Positions 48,854 to 63,800 of a stretch of 64,000 bases of DNA are shown here, one piece after another (the first letter of the stretch is position 1; each line of letters opens with the position of its first letter). Source of the stretch: Acanthopleura granulata (Eukaryota > Mollusca > Polyplacophora > Chitonida > Chitonidae). Location: assembly GCA_016165875.1 (NCBI GenBank), contig JABBOT010000004.1, positions 124,001-188,000 on the forward strand. The letters are read 5' to 3'. A model generated the notes under the pieces. It was not told the origin of the DNA, made no database searches, and was given only the letters and a program-made list of their open reading frames with translations. A program made the position numbers and the translations under genes.

Positions 48854-51800
48854 CATTATGTATGACAAAACTAGCACATTATAGAAGGTCTATAGAAGAG
48901 TAGAAGTTCTGTGCCAGAAGATATGGGTTTTATGTGGATGGCTTCAATGTAGGTGGGTGTTGTGCAAACAGGCTTTCATTTTTGTTTTTGAGCAGGAGTG
49001 AGGTCATCACACCCGTGCCGAACACCAGGAGAGTGATTTGCACACCTGTATTCATCATCCCTGGGGCTTTCATTATTTCAGGTGTGTATTATTAGCACAC
49101 CTGGATTTTATTTCAAGAATGTGCCAGGTGTGAGAGACTAATAACACATGGGCCTCAAATATGATAGCCTGGTGCATACATGTTCACAGACCTTTCAAGT
49201 GAGATGCAGGCATGTAGAACAACTACGGTTTCACACAGCTATGTAATCAGCTGTAATAATTTCACATTGCATCTTATGGGTCAAGGACATTATACTATAT
49301 CTGGCGTTTCAGGCTATCACAGAACATGTAGGGGTAGTTTTCGAAATTTGTTCATCTCTGCTCCTGTAGGAATTAAATCTAGCTGTTATAAATGAAATGT
49401 TCTTGAACAATATTTTAGTGACCTCTGGCTAATATTACTGAGTCAAACTGTATAAAATCTCTGAGACAAAGGTATTAACTCTTAACTGGTTTGGTCTCAC
49501 CATGATAGAGCTGACATATTGTTCATTCGGGCTCTGCCTGGTTTCCTCCCACTACAATGCTGGCCGCCATCGTTAAAGTTGTCAGAGTAATTGTCAGAGT
49601 AATTGTCAGGAGTGCACCCTCTTGTGCAGCCCTCTCTAAACCACCCTCACCCATATTTCCCGATGTACACACAAGTTACATGAGAGTACATGTACTCAGC
49701 ATATCCCTTTGGCTAGTGTTTGTTTCAAATATTGACCTTCCCGCAGCTGTGGGCTGGTGTTACCTCAGGTAGCGCTGACACTAGATATGAGACAAGGAAA
49801 TGTTTTGATCAACCCTTCACATGGTTGCATTTACTATATACCAACCAGGAAGTCTGTTTTATAATTTTTTTTTTACGGGTGTATTGGTGAGAATTACAAG
49901 AGGCACATCCTCGAGGCGTGAAAAAATATGGAGAAATTTCCAGAAGTAGTTTCACCAAAGTTCTCAGTGTCAGTGCATTAAGCAAAATTGTGTCTGGAGT
50001 GGTGCTTTCATTTATTATCCGTTTAGTTATATGTCCCGAAAGATCATCAGATGTGCTATTTTGAGGATGGTAATGGTAAGTGTCACATTCCGGTTGGTAA
50101 TTTGACTGCCTGAGGCAGCATATGTAGCGAAAGGATTTACATCATGTAAGATAGCCTACATGGATGTATTTTGTTTCTGATTGTATTTAGGCCAATCTTG
50201 CGGCAATCAAACGCTTGGGTAGTCATTAAAATAATGGATGTAAAGAATGATGCGGAAGTTAATTATCAGATGGTGGGTATTCATTTGACCTGAACCCTTG
50301 GGTTACTGCCCAAGAATAGTAAGCTGGACTGGAGTGAAAAACCAGAATGAAAGTTGGTGTCGAGTTTCGAAGGCACCATTGCACATGTGTAGGGAGCAGT
50401 TAGTTTCCAGAGTTTTGTGCTGCCATATTCTTTTGAAATCAATCTAGATGGACTCAGGCTGTCATTTTAAAATTCTGACATTCATCGCAACCCTGAGTCC
50501 ATCACTCGTTCTCCAAAATTTGCTGAAGATCTCCGAAGTTAAAATAGATGTTTATGGAACAGCTTTCAACGAGGTCAGTGCCTATGACCTTGAACCCTTG
50601 GGTTACTGTCCAAGAATATATAACTGACACTTACCTTGCCTGCCACATTTTCAACCTGTGCAAGAAATTTCCAGGCAATGTACAAGTCATATGGGAAGTG
50701 TCGCTCGCAGTTGGAAAACATGCAAGTTTTGTAAGTCAAGATACTTTAACTTGCAAAAACTTGACGCACAAAGTTGACGGTGAGTTTTAAAGGCACCATT
50801 GCACATGTGTAGGGAGCAGTTAGTTCCCAGAGTTTCGTGCCGCCATATTCTTTTTAAATGTTCTGACTGCGAACTCCGGGAACTAACTGCTCCCTACACA
50901 TGTGCAATTGTGCCATCAAAACTAGATGGATTCAAAACCTCAAGTTTATGCCAGTTAAAGGCCCAATTAATACGCAACATCATGTTTTGAAACGTGACGT
51001 TGAGGTTTAAATGGAGTTTAAACATGCAAAAAGTTGATGCAAAAACTCAATGTCGCGGTTTGTTAAAGACGTATTTGTCTCCAAACTCGACAGGATCAAA
51101 ACTCAGCATCCAGTTTTTAAACAGAAGTCATATTTCTTGTAATAATTTTCATAAAATATGTTGCTTTACAAAGTTTTCTGAAAGTGGGCCGAGGGAGGCA
51201 GGCTTATCATTACTAGGATATTATTAAAGTAATAATGGCCTTGACAAGTGTGAAGAAAGTGTATTGTATGTGTCCATGTAATCCATGAGCATCATTTATT
51301 TATTCACCACCGTAAATAATATGATATTGAAGTAAATATTAATTAAATATCAAACTTCACTTGAGGGAATGAAAGCTTTTTCTATCCCGGATATTTTAGA
51401 TATTTAAGGTGTTGTTAAAAAAAGAAAACATTTCACATAGTGCAGGCAAATAAGATTCTGTGTTATAAAAAGAGAGCAATACGCTTACAAAGGTCTCAGC
51501 CACTCACCTGCAGCTTTATTACAATTGTTTTCTTTTGTCACATTATCTCATGTATTGGTCAAATCTTGCGTACAGATTTTTGTGTGAATCCTAGCTTTCA
51601 ATTGATTTATCATTATACCCTTGAGTTCTTAAGGTTCGCATCAAGCAGATAACTATGTTTTTACTATATTAACATGTACATGTATTGATGTGTACATGTA
51701 TCTCAAATCTGTGTGAAAGACCTTGGTGTAAAACGTATCTAACCTTGCTTTTTATTTGTGTCTGCATATTGGCAGTCAGACTTTGGGTATGTATTTTGAA

Positions 51801-54800
51801 TACAATAGAATTTTCACACCATTCATACATGCATCTTTAACTTGAAGTTAATCCTGAAGTTCACTGCCTGGACTTGACACATTTCCTGTTCCTAAGTCAC
51901 AGTGGGGGTTGGTTGATGTTTGGGGTACCCATAGGTCTTGCAAGTGAAGGAGTGTGGATTGAGAAAATTTGCAGTGCAATGATGTGGCACTGCAGATAAT
52001 TTGGCATATTGAGACCGATGTATTACAAGATTACTCAAGCAATACACACATGTATAATACATGTACTGAAGATGATATGAAGGATTATGGACCTCTTCTC
52101 TTCAGTACACAACGTTTTGATAGAAAGGACAAGAATAATATAACTTACAATCAATTTGAACAACTCCAGGCATCACCACATATGATGTTTGTACAGATCC
52201 ACAAGTTTTTAACCTTCATGCCGAGGGCTTTTTCAAGTGAATAACCACTTTAATATCAAATAATATAAAGGTATGATATGGAATGTTTACATAACAGGAA
52301 CCAACAACTCTACAGCATACCATATATAATATAGTATTTGTAGTTATAGTGGTTATTCACTTGAAAAAGACGTCGACACGAAGGCTGGAAGCTAGTAGAT
52401 ATGTAAAACTTCATAGGTGGTGATGCCGTGAGCTTTTCATTATCATCAGAGAATGCACGTGTAAGTTATAATGACTCTCAAGCAGTATATAATAATGTAA
52501 CTGTTTATTTAGGAAAGGAGTGGTAACAGAGCTATATGGCCACTGAGCTCATTTGTTTGGATTTGCTTGGTAATTGTGTAAGCCAGCTTTCTATCTGCAA
52601 TTCCGATGAGGCCATATTTAATTGAGAAACTGAAAATATGATGCCAGGCTCCTATGTCTTGCTCATGGCTTGAAAGGATAAAAGGGTTCAGGTGACAGTA
52701 AGTGTCAGCAGAGATGATTTTGTTCTGATTTTTTTGATTGTTTTCATTTGGCTTACTTTGAACTGCATATGCATACTTTTTTGATTTTATATGGGATACC
52801 TTATCATGTATATACAGTTGGCCTGGTGTGTTTTCCTTTAAGGTCTACCAGAAGGTAAGGTATATCTAAATGGTGCAATTTATCAGGTATGGCAGGCAGA
52901 TTTGATTTAAGGGTATATTTTTGAATTCTGTTTCTTAGGCAGTTAAAGTGCCAAGTTCTCTACCATAATTATCCATCTGTTTCTATGTCCTTGTGTATGA
53001 GGTAGAATAATGAGATCATTACTCATTTATTTATTTCATTGTTGTGAATGCCATGACATCAATTTATCCCTTATATGATGGCTGATATGTTTATATGCAG
53101 AAGTGGAGTAAACCAAAGGCATTAAATTGCGGGCACTTAAAAAACATCAGGACTTAAAACTGGAGATGAAATAAAAGGAGAAAGAATAAATTATGAGTTC
53201 TGATGAAAATATCAGAGTGTATATTTACATAGACAGGCTTGATACTCAGATGTTCTGAGCCAACAATGTGAGCACTGATGCTCTAGCTGACTTACGTGAA
53301 GGAAAAGACTTATTGTTAACACATCTTTTGTTCTCTCAGACCAACCCTTTATAGCCATCCTGCGAGTCATGATATTTGATGTCAAATATGAAAAATTCTC
53401 ACCAGTATTAATCATTTTATTACTTCATCATTGTGCATCAGAATTTTTATGACATTTAAAAAATGAATTTGTGGAATACTTGCATGTTTGTTGTAGCATT
53501 CATACAGAAATCATTATGGCATTATTTCCATTACATGTCCAATGTAATCATCAGTGAAAGGGTTAAACGACATGGAAGCATGATTAATTATGGTATGCAG
53601 GTATTTATAGACAGAATTAACTCATGATCTGTAAACATACGGAAGCTACAGGTCCCTGAGTCAGTCAATGTTATCTGGCTGGAAACTCCATATGCTTGAA
53701 GCAGGACATTGTATAGCTCTCCAGTTTGGATCCTTTGCAAAATTCTGGACATTAGTTCTTACAATTTCTTGTGTGTTGGTGAGAAAACATGGGGAATATT
53801 TCAAATAGGGTTTTACCCTTCTATCCTACCTATGAAAAGGTAAGCTCAGACATTAGCATATTAATAGGGAATCATGCATGGAGGCGGTATTGTAATCACG
53901 TTTTCTGGTGAGTGGAAAACAGAGAAAAATGTCATTTAGAGGAAATTGTCAGATCTATTTCCAAATTGCAGTTGTATTTGTAGTTTCACTTTATATTTGC
54001 ATTTATGTTTGTTTGGTTTTATTTAAGGCAGAGACTTAAACATAACATGCTGTCGGTTGTACTTACGCTCTGCGCTTCAGGTGAAGCAACCTAGAATAGG
54101 TCAACCATAATTGAAATCATTATATTTACATGTACATAAAATTCAGATTTAAAGGCATGATAAAATAGGTACAACTTTAGAGAAAGGGGTTATTGTTTTC
54201 CACCTGAAATCAAAATTGAATGGGCTGAAATGTAGTCCGACAAATTTGCATTAGTAGAATCTATGCACGGATATGAAAGAAGATCAAGTCTGTGCTTTAA
54301 ATCACTTCAGGAGAAGTCCAATGACACCCATATCATACAGAAGGGCCTGCTTGTAAGCTGCTCCTGTGTATAACTACACCCCTAGCTAGCCCATACAAGT
54401 TACAGACATATTTTGAGATTGACAGCTACCTTTGTTTTGCAATCCTTGTTCCAGTCCATACCAGGCTTTCTCTCGTAATAAACAAACATGGCATCCAGTT
54501 TTGTGATGTCTCCGCTCACCATAGATAAGCGGAGTAGTTGTTTACCCATGACCCATCTGAGAAACTTGTGTATCTCCTTAAACTGTGGAGAACAGAACAA
54601 CAGTTGTCAGAATTCTTAACCGGGGTTTTTTCTGTTAATCCCTGGAATTTTTCTGGAGAAAGGGCCTGGCTGTGTTCGGGTGCCTCAGGTGTATATGGGA
54701 GACAGATCACAGACCTGTGATTTGAGCCATTCTCCTCTGTATTAGGTATGTAGAGTTTTTGCTACCTGATTAGTAAGAAAGGGTTTGAGCAACACTTCGT

Positions 54801-57800
54801 CTGCAGCATGTACCTACAGGAAAGATTTTGTAAAACTTCATATGAGTTACAGTTCAGGAAATTTTCCAGCCAGTTTCTTTTTAAAAAACTTAATTTGAAC
54901 AAAGCAGAAATCTCCATACTTTTCATCATTAATGTATCAAAAACTCAATTCATTTCATGAAGACTCCATATAGAATTTGTCTAAAACTTTTCCGACATTT
55001 CTTATGGTGGTTACCACAACAAGAAAGTGGCTAGAAAAACCTCTGTGTATTTTTGCAATCATCTCCATAAACCTGTTCTTAGAGGATTCCAGTATGAGCA
55101 CTGATTAAATGTGAGCCTTAAACAAACGTAAAATGATACTCTTCAGCAATCCAGAAAATGCATTTTTAGCATACCTTGATACAGTTATATATTCCCTTGA
55201 ATTTCCTGTGCACATACAATCTGAGAAATACAGTGTGTATCATGTGAGTGTCAAATAGATTAAGGAATATTTTTTAGGTAAGGGTATCAATTGGAGCTTG
55301 TTTCATTTGTACCCCAAATGTTTCTACACCCAAATAAGTCTTGGTAATATACTGCCTCTTATTTCAAGAGACAGTATCAGTTATTTTTCACACTGTAAAA
55401 CCTTAGGTCAAACTTTATGGAAGTATAATTCAACATTAACTCTTCTATTATGGGTCACATTTTTGAGATGTATCGTTGCATTATAATGTTATTAATGTAG
55501 ATATTTTGTGATTTAAGTATAATTGTTTCAGTATTCCTCGTGAAATTGTAATAGCTGTTCAGTGTATGATTAACAGACCTGAAATAATATCATCATTCAG
55601 CAAAATTTAATAATGTTTAATAATACACTAAATGCCAGTGTCAAGTAATTGTGTAATTTTCTTTACATTATGAGCTCGTTGTGGTAATTGCATGGCTGAC
55701 TGACCGTCTTCATCTATTATAATTTATCAGGCTTGCACCCATATATAAAAGGATCGAATGTTGCAATACTTATACACTACATCTGACAATTTCTTGATTT
55801 GACTTTTTTAAAATTATCAATATCGCCACTTCAGATATTTACAAGATTTCTTAAAATGGTATAAATACACCACATTGCTGATGTTATCTAGGCACCCTAG
55901 CTGCAGAGTATGTGTTTTTGAAGGTAGGTAATTTTGGAAGGAAGTATAATTAAATCGTATTATACAGATTATAAGTACTGTACATATCAATCCTATGCCA
56001 TGTGTCAGATGTATTACTATCCGACATTTACACGGATCTGAAGATCTTCATCCTACAAAGATACTGAATGCTGATTGAATGCGTCAGTTTATAATGCAAG
56101 TATGATATAGTACATCACTGGTTTCTCTTAACCTCTGAGCTTTTAAATCAAGCTGTTCATATTCAATTCTGATGCTTGATTTGATTTTAATTAACATTTG
56201 TTAATTGTCTGTCCAAATTATGGATCATTATGACAAACAAAGAAATAATAGCAAAATGGAACTAATGTTTTGTTTGCCCTTGCTACCAGTCATTATTTCA
56301 TCGCCAGAAAAATTGCCGAAAGTGCATCTTCAGATATCTTAAATTCCTGTAGCAGAGTTTCCCTTGCCTGTCGGGCTGAGATAATAGCTGTTTCGACTCA
56401 CCAATATGTCCTGTACTAACATTTGTTCTGTGAACTAAGTAATATGGAGAATATGGACAGCTTACAACTTAGTCAGGTGATCATTACAATCAGTCCCAGT
56501 CCAAGTCCACTTTAGGAACGTTCACATACACGTACCTGAAGCAATTGCCCCTATATGTGAAACTTCATTTATATGTGTATATACTTGTAGGTCTTGCCCT
56601 GGTTACAGTTTCCTGATTTCAGTTTCATTGTGAGCCACTTTAAGAAGCAGTCAGCAAAATGATACACTCATGGTATAATATAGGCAGGCCTTAGTGTTCA
56701 TTGCATACATGTACATATCTGTATACATGTTTATTAAATGTGCAGTATTTGTAAAGCAAACCAGAACATAAAAGAAGTCAATTCTTGTCTGTGGATATGA
56801 GGCAGGTTATTTCCTGTAAATCCAGTTGTAGAGCTGTGCTGAATAGTCTCTGTGCTGGCTGAAGTTTGTGCTGGAGGTTTGTGATTAATGTTTGCAACCT
56901 GTATGTTGTTATTTTACCTTTACTCTTCAGAATAAGGTATTAATTAAGTAAGGTACGTATAATTTTTCATCATAGTTTTGCTAAAAAAGTATAAATCCAT
57001 GTTGTTGAGAGCTTTACATTCATGCTGTTAAGAGTTTTACATCTTTATTGCTTAGAGTTTTACATCCATATTGTTGAGAGGAATATACATCTGGATTATG
57101 GGAAGTTTTAGGTCCATGTTGACCAGAGTTTTACGTCCATGTTATTCAGAATTTTACCTCCTTGTTGCTGAAAGTTTACCGTCCATGTTATTGAGATTTT
57201 TGCACCGATGGTATTGAGAGTTTAACATCTGGGTTGTTGATTTATTTGATTGGTAATTTACACTGTACTTGAGAATACTTCATCCAGACTGTTGAGGTTT
57301 ATGCATCCAGATGGTTGAGAGTTCTACATCCAGATCATTGATATTTATGCATCCAGATTGTTGATACTTTTGCCTCCAGGTGGTTGGAGAGCTCTATATC
57401 CAGATTGTTGAGATTTATGCATTCAGGTGTTTGAGAGTTCTACATCGAAATCGTTGAGATTCATGCATCCAGGTAGTTGAGAGTTATACATTGAAATCGT
57501 TGAGATTCATGCATCCAGGTAGTTGAGAGTTCTACATCCAGATCGTTGAGATTTATGCTTTTAGGTGGTTGAGAGGTCTTCATCCAAATTGTTGATATTT
57601 TTGCTTCCAGATCGTTGAAATTTATGCATCGAGGTGGTTGAGAGCTTTACATCCAGATCGTTAATAGTTTTGCATACAGATGGTTCATTGTTCTACATCC
57701 AGATTGTTGATATTTTTGCATCCAGGTGGTTGAGAGTTCTACAACCAGATCATTGATAGTTTTGCATACAGGTGGTTAAGAGTTCTACATCCATATCACT

Positions 57801-60800
57801 GAGATTTTGCATCCAAGTGTTTGAGAGTTCTGCATCCAGATCCTTGAGATTTATGCAGCCAGATGGTTGAGAATTAGTTGCAATCAGTGCTAATGTGACT
57901 AGAAATTTATTTCTATGTGGTGTAGTTTATTTCTATATTATAAAATCGCTATTTCTGCTTCTGAAATTCACATAGATCTTTTGGGCAAAGGTCTGTAAAC
58001 ATGTACATGTAGGTACAAATGGTGGGAATATAAATTGTGTCATGGAACAAAGATCTGCTGTGAAACTAAGTATTAGTCATCTTCACATTGCTAGGATATG
58101 TATGCCATGCCAGGATTACCATTGGAGTGGTAGTCAAGAACACCTATAGAGCACTAGTACAGCTCTAGGAGATCGCTACTGGTGGTTTACAACGGGCCTT
58201 TAGCCTGGACTGTACAGTATGTATCTGTTTATCAAAAATTAATAAGTTATATGTGGTGAAAGTGAATACTTTATGGTTTAACTTTGTGGTGACAGAAAAC
58301 TTCTTGGTCATGTTTTTTAGGTGAGAAAAACATTATAGAAATTTAACATGGGCAAATGAACCGAAATTTTGCGAATATGTTGTTGAAAGGAAATGTTTAC
58401 CAAGAGCAAGCCTGTATGTTCAGTTATTAAGAATATCCGTTTATAATACTTCGTCTGTTTTTTTAGTGGTTTGCATTAAAATTCTGTCCAGAAAGCCTTG
58501 GTTTGTAGTACATGAATCATTCCAGTAATGGGAGAACAAATTACCAACATTCCTTATTAAATACTAGCTGCGACTCTACAATCATGTAAGTCTTAGGCTC
58601 ACAAGACAATGTATTCACTTGCCTCACATACATGTACATTTACTAGCTCTCTGTTTGCTAATTTAAAAAGGTAACAATCTGTAATATATTACGTAATTTG
58701 ATCGTTCTGTTTTATAGGGCTGGGATATTGTTTTAAAACCAGAAATAACCACTATAAACTTATTGCAAGCAGTTTTGTATATATTTTCACATTACATGTA
58801 TGTGGAAAAACTTTTGGACATACACATGTAAATCATTTATACATATGTAAAATAAATTTCTATTTGCCTGTGTATGTCCAAAAGTTTTGTTTTACATAAT
58901 GAAAAATGATTTCCACATATGTATAAAACTGTAACAGTTGGCGAATTTGGAATAAAAAAAAATAGGGTATATGTTTATGTGTACGTTATATTCTTGCAAG
59001 ATTCCTGCACTGAAACACCTGACCGCTGCCATGGAAGTGGCAAATATGACATGAAACTCCAATCAGATACTAAGATAATGCATGTAATGGGAAAAAAAAG
59101 TAATTACTGTTTCAGCAAGAAAAATAAAGGTTGATTTGATAGTCAGGAGACAAAAATCTGTCGCGTTAGTTGTATTTTGGGAACTGTGATCAGACAAGGC
59201 AGTGGCATTTCAGGCATGACATATTGTCTTAAAAAAATGCTTTAAGCAGAAGTTAATTTGACCTTGTTAAAGAGTTAACACCTGTGAATGTGGAGGCAGC
59301 GAGGTCCAGTAGAAAAAACTTTAATTTAAGACGTACATATACCAGAATGTCTTTAAAAATCATCCACTCTGAAAATACATGCATATCTACCTTATTACAT
59401 TTATTGGTAAACTACCAGAAGTCTGTGCAAGAAGAAAGCTGTGCAAAAACAATTACCATGTCAGTCCTTGCTGACTTGTATATGAACCACAAGTGCCATA
59501 AGAAATTGGCTTTAAACTGCAGGCTTTGTAAAAATGTGGGAGGTGTAATTTTTCATGGGCCTGTCAGTTGTAGTAAAATGCTTCTGTAAACTTTTTCACA
59601 TACACAGCTGTACCCCATCACCATGTATTTATTTGGTGTTTCGATCATGCCATTCTCATGATTTCTTCACTTCTGCTCAAAAATATTACTCCTGTATGAG
59701 GGCAACCAGCATTGTGATGGGAGCAAACTGAGTGAAATCCACGACCATCCGCAGGTTGTTGGTCAACCTTTCCACGTTTGACTGAAGAGGAAGCCAGCAT
59801 GAGCAGGGTTTGAACTCTTAGTGACAGCATTGTCGAGAGACTCCTGGGTCATTGTGTGCACGCTAACCACTGCAGCCACGACCACAGATAAAATGTGCAA
59901 TGGGTAGAATATACATGTACGCATGCTGCTGCCCTTCACCAAGTGGCTGACAAATATCCTGATTCCATATCTCAGAGAGCTTAGGTTTAACTAGTGGGGT
60001 GTCTCAGTGTCTTTGAGACACTCTATTCTGACAAAATTAACATGGGTGGGTCAGGGTCAAAAAGAGGGAAAGGTGCAAATGAATTTGAAATCAGGGTGGA
60101 AAATTCATGATTATGTACCGTATTAAATTTATGAGTATTAAACTAGTCTAATTTAAAATGAAAGCTGTGCAAAAACAATTACATTTACAGTATGATTCCT
60201 GGCTGATTTTACTCAGCAGAAATGAAAAGTGTTGCCAGTGATGACAACAAGGAAGATGGCTCTATTAAAGTGTCTGTCATATGCTGGGAACAATTACCCA
60301 AAATGTAGAAAATTTAGGAGGTTTGGGACTAAAAATAGGAAAATATAGGAAAATGGAAAAATAATATAGGAATTATAGGAGTCCCTCTAAGGCGTGTGGA
60401 ATCAGACCTGAAATCTAATTGAAAATTGCAGTGTATCAGAGTTACAGGGTATCACAAAATTGCAAAAAATATAAGCCTATTCCTAGGCTACTTCAACTTT
60501 AGTACATTTTTAGAGATACTACTGTAGTTGCAGTCCTGAAGATCTGTATGCTGCATCCTGTCATGCAGTGATAAGGGACAGCCTGCAGTGTACATGTATA
60601 AGTGTGTATCGAAATCTGCACTAACGTGCATATCTGAAGCTTACTCCATAACTTATGTGAGCCTCTGCACCCAAGGCTTAAATGTAGCTAACCTGTTCAA
60701 ACCAAAATACCATAAAAATGGTACATATTCAGACAGAATTTATTAATCTGAAGTTTGCATAGATCAGAATTCAGAGCCCAAATATTGGGATGCCGAAATA

Positions 60801-63800
60801 ACTGTAAATAAGTGTGTAAAAGTGGCAGCTTTGGATGACTTGCACCCAACTGTATTTGTTGTGTGCCAGGATTACACCAGAAAAGTGGCAGATTTACATC
60901 TACCAGTCCTCATTTACCCAGACTGGTATACACATTACTGTGTTATTGTACACATCAGGCGTGCCTATGGCCTTCTGTCAGAAATAGCTACTCTCATCTT
61001 GGCTGGCTGATCTGCCATGTACATCAGTCCGTAACAACATATACTTGTAATGTGTATCTGGGACTAACATAACATATACTGTAAATGACATAAAATTTTG
61101 TCCAGAAAAGTATGGTTTTAAAGGCAATTACATGCCATGAAATATTACTTTTGGTGCTGAATCTTTCATTTTTGAGTAGCATATCATCCTACCACCCCAA
61201 AACACCTTTCTGCAATCAATAGAACTTTCACAATTAGGAGAAATAAGCAACTTAGTCATGGATGAAATTTTGGGTCATTTACAGTAATGTGTACTAGTCA
61301 CAAAGTTCTTGATTTGGACAAACCTAGCTGCATGTATTCTCAGTTACTGTCTCTTAGTTAGATTTTGAACATCTTTGAAATACTGCCTTTTAAAACTACA
61401 TTGTTTCACATTAAAAATGTATTTGTTGTCTTTTTGGGTGTTATTTCTGTGGTTTTAATTGTTATTAGTGATTATAGTCTCTGTCATTTTTCACTCAGAA
61501 TAGAACGGTCCTGACATGGTGTGTACTTTTGTATTTTCACCCTCTGAGAAAAATAAATTTTTATCATCTTCATATATATGTCAGTGCTGAAAGTTTGAAA
61601 TTAAAGAAGCTTGGCAAGGCTACATATACTGTGTACACATAAGTATATCATAACTGTGGACGTTTGCACATTGATACACGCTACAAAACTAGTGCTTCAG
61701 TGGTGATCGAAGGCACTGTGCGCTGCAGCTGTCTGCTTTTCTTCTCATTAAATTCTTGAAATGCTATATTGGTGTCTTTTCAATCATAAATTTTCCTCAA
61801 TTGCACAGTCAAAAGGACTGGTTCATACTTCCTCATGTCTTCAGAGCTAACTTAATTGCTCTTTTAGGTACATGTAGTCACTTATTAAAACAATTATAGC
61901 TGCATGAATGTCCATGTGAAATTTTGTTTCAACTGGATATAAATGCTTGCATTATGGTAATGTGCTTTAATTTCCTACATGTATTGTAGGATATGTACCG
62001 AAAACTGTATCAGGCATCCTGATAACTTTATTTTGTGCCAAACTGTCAAAATGTGTAACAGGAAATAACCAATTATAGACTTAAAGTATGTTCATATAGA
62101 TGTAAACTTATATACTGCATGTATATGCGTCTTTACATAGTTGTGAGAGGAAATCCTGGAACCAGAGTATCCCCTCTCAAATTATCATGTTACATTACAT
62201 AACATATCTACATATTAAGTGAAAGCTACTTGTGTAACCTTTATTATATACCAGATTACGATGAACTGTAAAGAAGGAACTGATTTAATACTGATTGGCT
62301 GACAGTAAAGATAGCAGGTCAAAGTTTAAAGACCTTTATTTTGGTTATATATATGTGTATTCACAGGTTGTACTTTGATTTTATGTACTGAATCCATAAT
62401 TAAATGGAGATGTCTTGACTTTCTTATCTCACAGTATATTTGTATATATGTTTAATGATAAGGTCATTCTGATAGCACACAGCACAGTGACTCATGAGCC
62501 TCTCACCTGGCAGTTACTGTGGGTTCAAGCCCAGCTCATGGGGACTGCCTTTCTGATAAGGGGTTTTCCTAGCTGCTTTCTTGTCATGGTTACCACAATA
62601 ACAAATATCAGAAAATTGACTTTTAGACAAATTTTGTATCCAGTTTTCAGGAATTAAATTGAGTTTTTGATACCTTGGTGGCAAAAAATAATTGGTTTTA
62701 TGATTTGTTCAAATTGAATTACTAAAAAAAATTGGCTAAAAAATCCGCTGCGATCATATGTGAAACTTAGGTCAGCCAGCAACTTGTTGATGATCAGTGG
62801 TTTTCCTTTGGGCTTTTTCCACAGTTTCATCTCATTATAATGCTGGTCAGCTTCGTATGAGTGAAATATTCTTGAGTTTAGCTTAAAACAGCAATCAGAT
62901 AAATCAAAATGTTAAGCAGAACCATTAAACTATTCAGAGATTTCTAGGTAGCTTGTTTGCTGAGTGCTCATAGGAAAGATTTGAGAAAATCCACTTTCAT
63001 GCCTAGATGATAAGCCTAGGGTTTTTATACCTCCAATGTCGCAAGAGCTCATGAAATCTGCGTTCTTCTGATAGCTGTAAGATTAAAATGAACAATACCT
63101 TGAACATCAGATATTATGATTAAGTTGTAGAGGAAATTTTTACATGTATCTGATACTATGTATCCTAAAGATCTTTATTGCCAACAATGTGGGTCACATT
63201 TACATTCACCATTAAACCCTGACCAGATGAGTAATAAATACTCCATGAAAAGTTTTAAACCTACATTTATGAGAAGTTTGTTGTTTTATCTCATATCTGT
63301 TTGTTAAGCAAACCCTTGGTGCTACATGTAAATCTGACATAGTTATCCTTCGTTCATTCTGGATGGTAATTTGATATGTAGGTTTTGAGTTACGTTGCTA
63401 CAACAACACAGCTCCGTTTTGCAAAATGATGTCACCACTGTACAGCATGGTAGGGTGAATTCTCTATCCTTTAACACAGCAGCTTCTGTATTCAGAAAAA
63501 GCTACAATCTGAATTTTGTTTCTGTTGCCCAAAATGATATCCAGTATCACTGGAGAAAATATTTGGGAAGTTCCATTGCATCATTTTTGATAAATTTTTA
63601 ATATTGTATATACCAGCCCATGTTAAATTATGCACATTGACCCTACCCTGCTGTAAAACGTCGTCATGTTACAAAGGGACATCACTCTATTGTGTTAAGA
63701 TCGTATCTTGAAAGTTGCATATTCTGACCATGTTGATTTGAGAAAAATAAGACTGAGAAATAATACTCACAAACTTGAATAATAGATAAAATTCCGATGA

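Noticed and set aside
51969..52244. 91-codon plus-strand frame
   Set aside because: Its end lies in the left arm of the foldback element; no family resemblance or splice partner.
56395..56545. Minus-strand donor-like sites at 56405 and 56530
   Set aside because: Either phase conflict or an in-frame stop with the neighbouring exons of the unassigned gene.
59284..59589. 101-codon plus-strand frame
   Set aside because: Composition looks random, and there is no motif or conserved neighbour.
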